From positions 1 to 8,926 of the forward strand of contig CAMNHX010000040.1 in assembly GCA_946539945.1 (NCBI GenBank): a DNA stretch of 8,926 nt, given 5' to 3'. Below the pieces are notes generated by a model. That model made no database searches. It had not been told where the DNA came from and saw nothing but the letters and a program-made list of their open reading frames with translations. The stretch comes from an uncultured Desulfobulbus sp. GTDB lineage: Bacteria > Desulfobacterota > Desulfobulbia > Desulfobulbales > Desulfobulbaceae. How positions within the stretch are numbered: position 1 is the first letter of the stretch; each line of letters starts with the position of its first letter. The position numbers and the translations under genes were made by a program. Below are positions 6,711 to 8,926 of the stretch, in pieces.

Positions 6711-8819
6711 TTACATCAAGAGGTCGTCCAAAAATTCCGAAGCCGGGTCCACGCCGCAGACCAGCAAGTGGTCGCGGGCGCGGGTGCAGGCGACGTAGAG
6801 CAGTTGGCGTTCAGTGTTGTACACCTCGTCCAGGTCTGCGGCGTCGCCCATCTCCTCGATGCGCTGTTGGGAGGGAATGACTTCGGCGTCACAGGCTATG
6901 ACCGCCACAGCGGAAAATTCCAGACCCTTGGCCAGGCGCATGACCGCAACCACAGCGCTGTCTTCGGGAATATCCATGTCGTCGGTCAGAACGATGAAGG
7001 CGATGCCAGCCTGCTTGAGTGCGGCCTCGGCCCGGGGAATTTCCGCCTCTGAACGGACAAAGACCGCAGTTTCGCGTGGAGCTACCCCCTCGTTCCGGCG
7101 TGCGGCCAGCCACGCGGCCACGGTCACGCCTTCCTCCTCAAAAGAGGCGAAGGTGCGGACCTGCGGCGGCGGACCGTTGAAGGCGGAAATCGGATTGTCG
7201 CGGCGTTCTGCATTGCCGTCCGCATCGTGCAGTTCAGCGTCCAGCAGCTTGTCTGCCTGACTGCGAATCTGGTGCGAGGTGCGGTAATTGACCCGCAGGG
7301 TAAAGGAGCGACCGCGAATATCCACGCCCAGCGATTTCCACGAGAAGGGCAACTGGAAGATACGCTGGCCCAAGTCACCGCAGAAGCAGAGGGCATCTGG
7401 TCGGCTTGCGCCAGAAAGGCCCAAGGCAGCCACGAAGCGCAGTTGCGCGTAGCTCAAGTCCTGGGCCTCGTCCACGATGATGCAGTCAAAGGGAGGCTGT
7501 TCGGCATTGGCCAACAGGGCGGCCAGGCGGGTGTAGAGGGCCGCTTCAGTGGACAGCCTCTCGTCGGCAAGTCGCTGGTTCACGCGCTCGAACAGGCCCC
7601 ACAGGGTCTGTCTGCGCTGTTCGGACAGCCGGGTTTTGCGGCCCAGGCGCGGGGTGGTCCGGTAGGCTTCCCATGAATTCAACTGGCGGGCGTCCACCAG
7701 TTCCGCCCATTCGGCGTACAGAAAGCGCTCGGTGTAGCCGGTCAGGCCAAGCCTCTCCGCTTCCTTGCGCAGGATCTCTCGGATGCGCTCCTCTGTCGCG
7801 AGAGTCGCGCCGTCGGCCTCTTCCCTCGCCCGCAGGCGGAACAGACGCCGGGCCTGGTCCGTAAGCGCCCGCACGTCGATCCGCTCGGCCAGTTTCGGCT
7901 CGTGGGCCAGGAGGCAGTCCAGTTTGTTCTTCAGGGCACGGGCCAAGGGATCGCTCAAGGTGGTGAGGAGGATGCGGGCCTCCGGATACGTGCGGGCCAG
8001 ATGCGCGGCCCGGTGCAGGGCCACCACAGTCTTGCCCGTGCCAGCGGAACCGCAGATTTTGACCGACCCCTTGAAGAGACCTTCCGCATACTTGCGCTGT
8101 TCCGGGTGCAGGAAGACCAGCCATTTCTCCCACGGATATTCCAGGGCGCGTTGCAGTTCCTCGGCACTGCCCATGAGGCGGAAACGACGCTGGGCGTCCG
8201 GGTGTTGAAAGGCTTCCGGGGAAAGGTCGTCCGTTGCGGACGCAACGGGGCGCGTTTCAATGGGCTTGCGCGGGCTATGGCCCAAGGCCAGGTCCAGCAG
8301 AGCCTCGCCTGCCTCTGCTGGAAGGCGCGTTGCCAAATCCAGCAGGGCGTCCTGATCGGCAAGTGCCCGCACAGCGGGCAGCCATTCTGGGGGCAGGCCG
8401 TAACCGAGCAGCAGGTCATCAGAGAGAGACGCGAAGAGCAGCGGGGCGGCGGTTGTTCGCGCTTTGGTCACGGTTTGCACGACTTCCCGGATTTCCACCA
8501 CTTCCACCAGTTGGGCCGCTCCGGTCTTGGGGTGGACTTCCAGCTTGCGGTTGGCAGCCCAAGCGTAGGCTTTGTCGTGGTGATCCGTATAGCAGAACAG
8601 CAGACTGTCTTCTGTCCGGTGTACAATGATGCGCAGATCCATGCCGACAGAGAGCGACCAGAAACGCTTGTCCCGCGCACGGTCTAGCTTGTGGAAGCGC
8701 AGGCCGGGATGGGATGGATTCACCTGGGCGTCAAAGGCGGTCTGCTTGACCAGCTTCTGCTCCTCGCCGGTGAGGCGAGCCAGGCTGGCGGTGAAGGTGT
8801 CGGCGATGCGAAACTCCAT
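6711..8819 (-). CDS. RelE/ParE-like domain fused to UvrD-type SF1 helicase, 702 residues
   Basis: Residues 1-95 resemble a RelE/ParE-type fold: FTASLARL, HKL at 43-45, FWSLSVGMDLRIIV at 53-66 and a terminal HDKAYAWAANRK. The rest is a superfamily 1 ATPase/helicase: Walker A GSAGTGKT (257-264) with an upstream Q-motif-like HPEQRK, DEAQD (450-454), GDLGQRIF (481-488), NYRTS (511-515), KGLEF (631-635) and YVACTRARD (675-683). All core motifs look intact, so it should hydrolyse ATP and act on DNA or RNA. No separate nuclease domain is visible. The start is well supported by AAAGGAGGA (8833-8825) five bases before ATG, and the ATG overlaps the preceding stop in TAATG. As the first gene of the visible cluster it is probably an accessory motor or sensor for the Res-Mod complex; whether the RelE-like part is toxic is unknown. 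Confidence 0.92.
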   Translation of the reverse strand: MEFRIADTFTASLARLTGEEQKLVKQTAFDAQVNPSHPGLRFHKLDRARDKRFWSLSVGMDLRIIVHRTEDSLLFCYTDHHDKAYAWAANRKLEVHPKTGAAQLVEVVEIREVVQTVTKARTTAAPLLFASLSDDLLLGYGLPPEWLPAVRALADQDALLDLATRLPAEAGEALLDLALGHSPRKPIETRPVASATDDLSPEAFQHPDAQRRFRLMGSAEELQRALEYPWEKWLVFLHPEQRKYAEGLFKGSVKICGSAGTGKTVVALHRAAHLARTYPEARILLTTLSDPLARALKNKLDCLLAHEPKLAERIDVRALTDQARRLFRLRAREEADGATLATEERIREILRKEAERLGLTGYTERFLYAEWAELVDARQLNSWEAYRTTPRLGRKTRLSEQRRQTLWGLFERVNQRLADERLSTEAALYTRLAALLANAEQPPFDCIIVDEAQDLSYAQLRFVAALGLSGASRPDALCFCGDLGQRIFQLPFSWKSLGVDIRGRSFTLRVNYRTSHQIRSQADKLLDAELHDADGNAERRDNPISAFNGPPPQVRTFASFEEEGVTVAAWLAARRNEGVAPRETAVFVRSEAEIPRAEAALKQAGIAFIVLTDDMDIPEDSAVVAVMRLAKGLEFSAVAVIACDAEVIPSQQRIEEMGDAADLDEVYNTERQLLYVACTRARDHLLVCGVDPASEFLDDLLM

Positions 8820-8926
8820 TACGATCCTCCTTTCTTGTCACCGGCAAGCGCCTCCAGCGCACGCAACCCATTGATCATGGCGTCATCCACCAGAAGACCC
8901 AGGGAGATGATGAGCGCACCCAAAGA
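8819..8926 (-). CDS. 3' end of an upstream gene with an RND-pump-like segment
   Basis: An open frame enters from the right edge and ends at TAA (8821-8819) after 35 codons. The first 18 visible residues, SLGALIISLGLLVDDAMI, closely match the fourth transmembrane segment of RND efflux pumps, which holds the paired Asp residues of the proton relay. In an intact pump some 600 residues should follow, but here only 17 unrelated residues come next (NGLRALEALAGDKKGGS) before the stop. The stop overlaps the helicase ATG by one base and the helicase ribosome binding site lies inside this frame. It may be a pump gene truncated at about base 8872, or an unrelated small membrane protein that resembles the motif. 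Too little is visible to decide. Confidence 0.55.
   Translation of the reverse strand, partial: SLGALIISLGLLVDDAMINGLRALEALAGDKKGGS
8825..8833 (-). promoter_or_regulatory. Strong ribosome binding site of the RelE-helicase gene
   Basis: AAAGGAGGA is a near-perfect Shine-Dalgarno sequence five bases before the ATG at 8819. It lies within the last codons of the upstream frame, so translation of the two is probably coupled. Confidence 0.75.

Noticed and set aside
5440..6798. Plus-strand open frame of 452 codons
   Set aside because: It is antisense to the N-terminal half of res, crosses the intergenic gap and shows only repetitive low-information residues typical of shadow frames.
8534..8819. 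Separate RelE-type toxin-antitoxin pair
   Set aside because: The toxin-like part has no stop and continues in frame into the helicase, and no antitoxin gene is visible next to it.
1..8926. CRISPR array, tRNA or rRNA genes
   Set aside because: No regularly spaced repeats and no cloverleaf or rRNA-like stretches were seen on either strand.

Overview
The window is a G+C-rich stretch (about 60% over most of its length) in which every convincing gene lies on the minus strand. It reads as one five-gene defence cluster with the layout of a type III restriction-modification system plus extra genes. Base composition and the protein families suggest a proteobacterium, but nothing here fixes the genus.

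In transcription order (right to left): the last 35 codons of an upstream gene (8926 to 8819) whose visible part resembles a transmembrane segment of RND efflux pumps; a 702-residue RelE/ParE-like domain fused to a UvrD-type SF1 helicase (8819 to 6711); a 185-base gap; a type III Res subunit of about 1032 residues with a DEAH helicase and a C-terminal PD-(D/E)xK nuclease (6525 to 3427); a 161-residue DUF4365 protein, itself a probable PD-(D/E)xK fold (3415 to 2930); a 385-residue protein of unknown function (2933 to 1776); a 444-base interval holding a decayed IS200/IS605-type tnpB remnant and several stem-loops; and the 5' 443 codons of a beta-class adenine methyltransferase of the type III Mod kind (1331 to beyond base 1), cut by the left edge before its SAM-binding motif I.

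Taken together, Mod should methylate host sites and Res should translocate on and cut unmethylated DNA. The RelE-helicase, the DUF4365 protein and the unknown protein look like dedicated accessory factors, because they sit between or beside res and mod, with coupled starts for three of the four junctions upstream of the tnpB remnant (overlaps of 1 and 4 bases and an 11-base gap). That combination goes beyond a classical two-gene mod-res pair and is the most interesting feature of the window.

Three local oddities deserve attention. The mod gene drops abruptly from about 62% to about 46% G+C near base 555, which looks like exchange of its recognition and C-terminal half. The mod leader carries an IS remnant, mutually exclusive hairpins and no visible Shine-Dalgarno sequence. 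The res gene has an A8 run between its DEAH and SAT motifs, where a one-base insertion gives an almost immediate stop.
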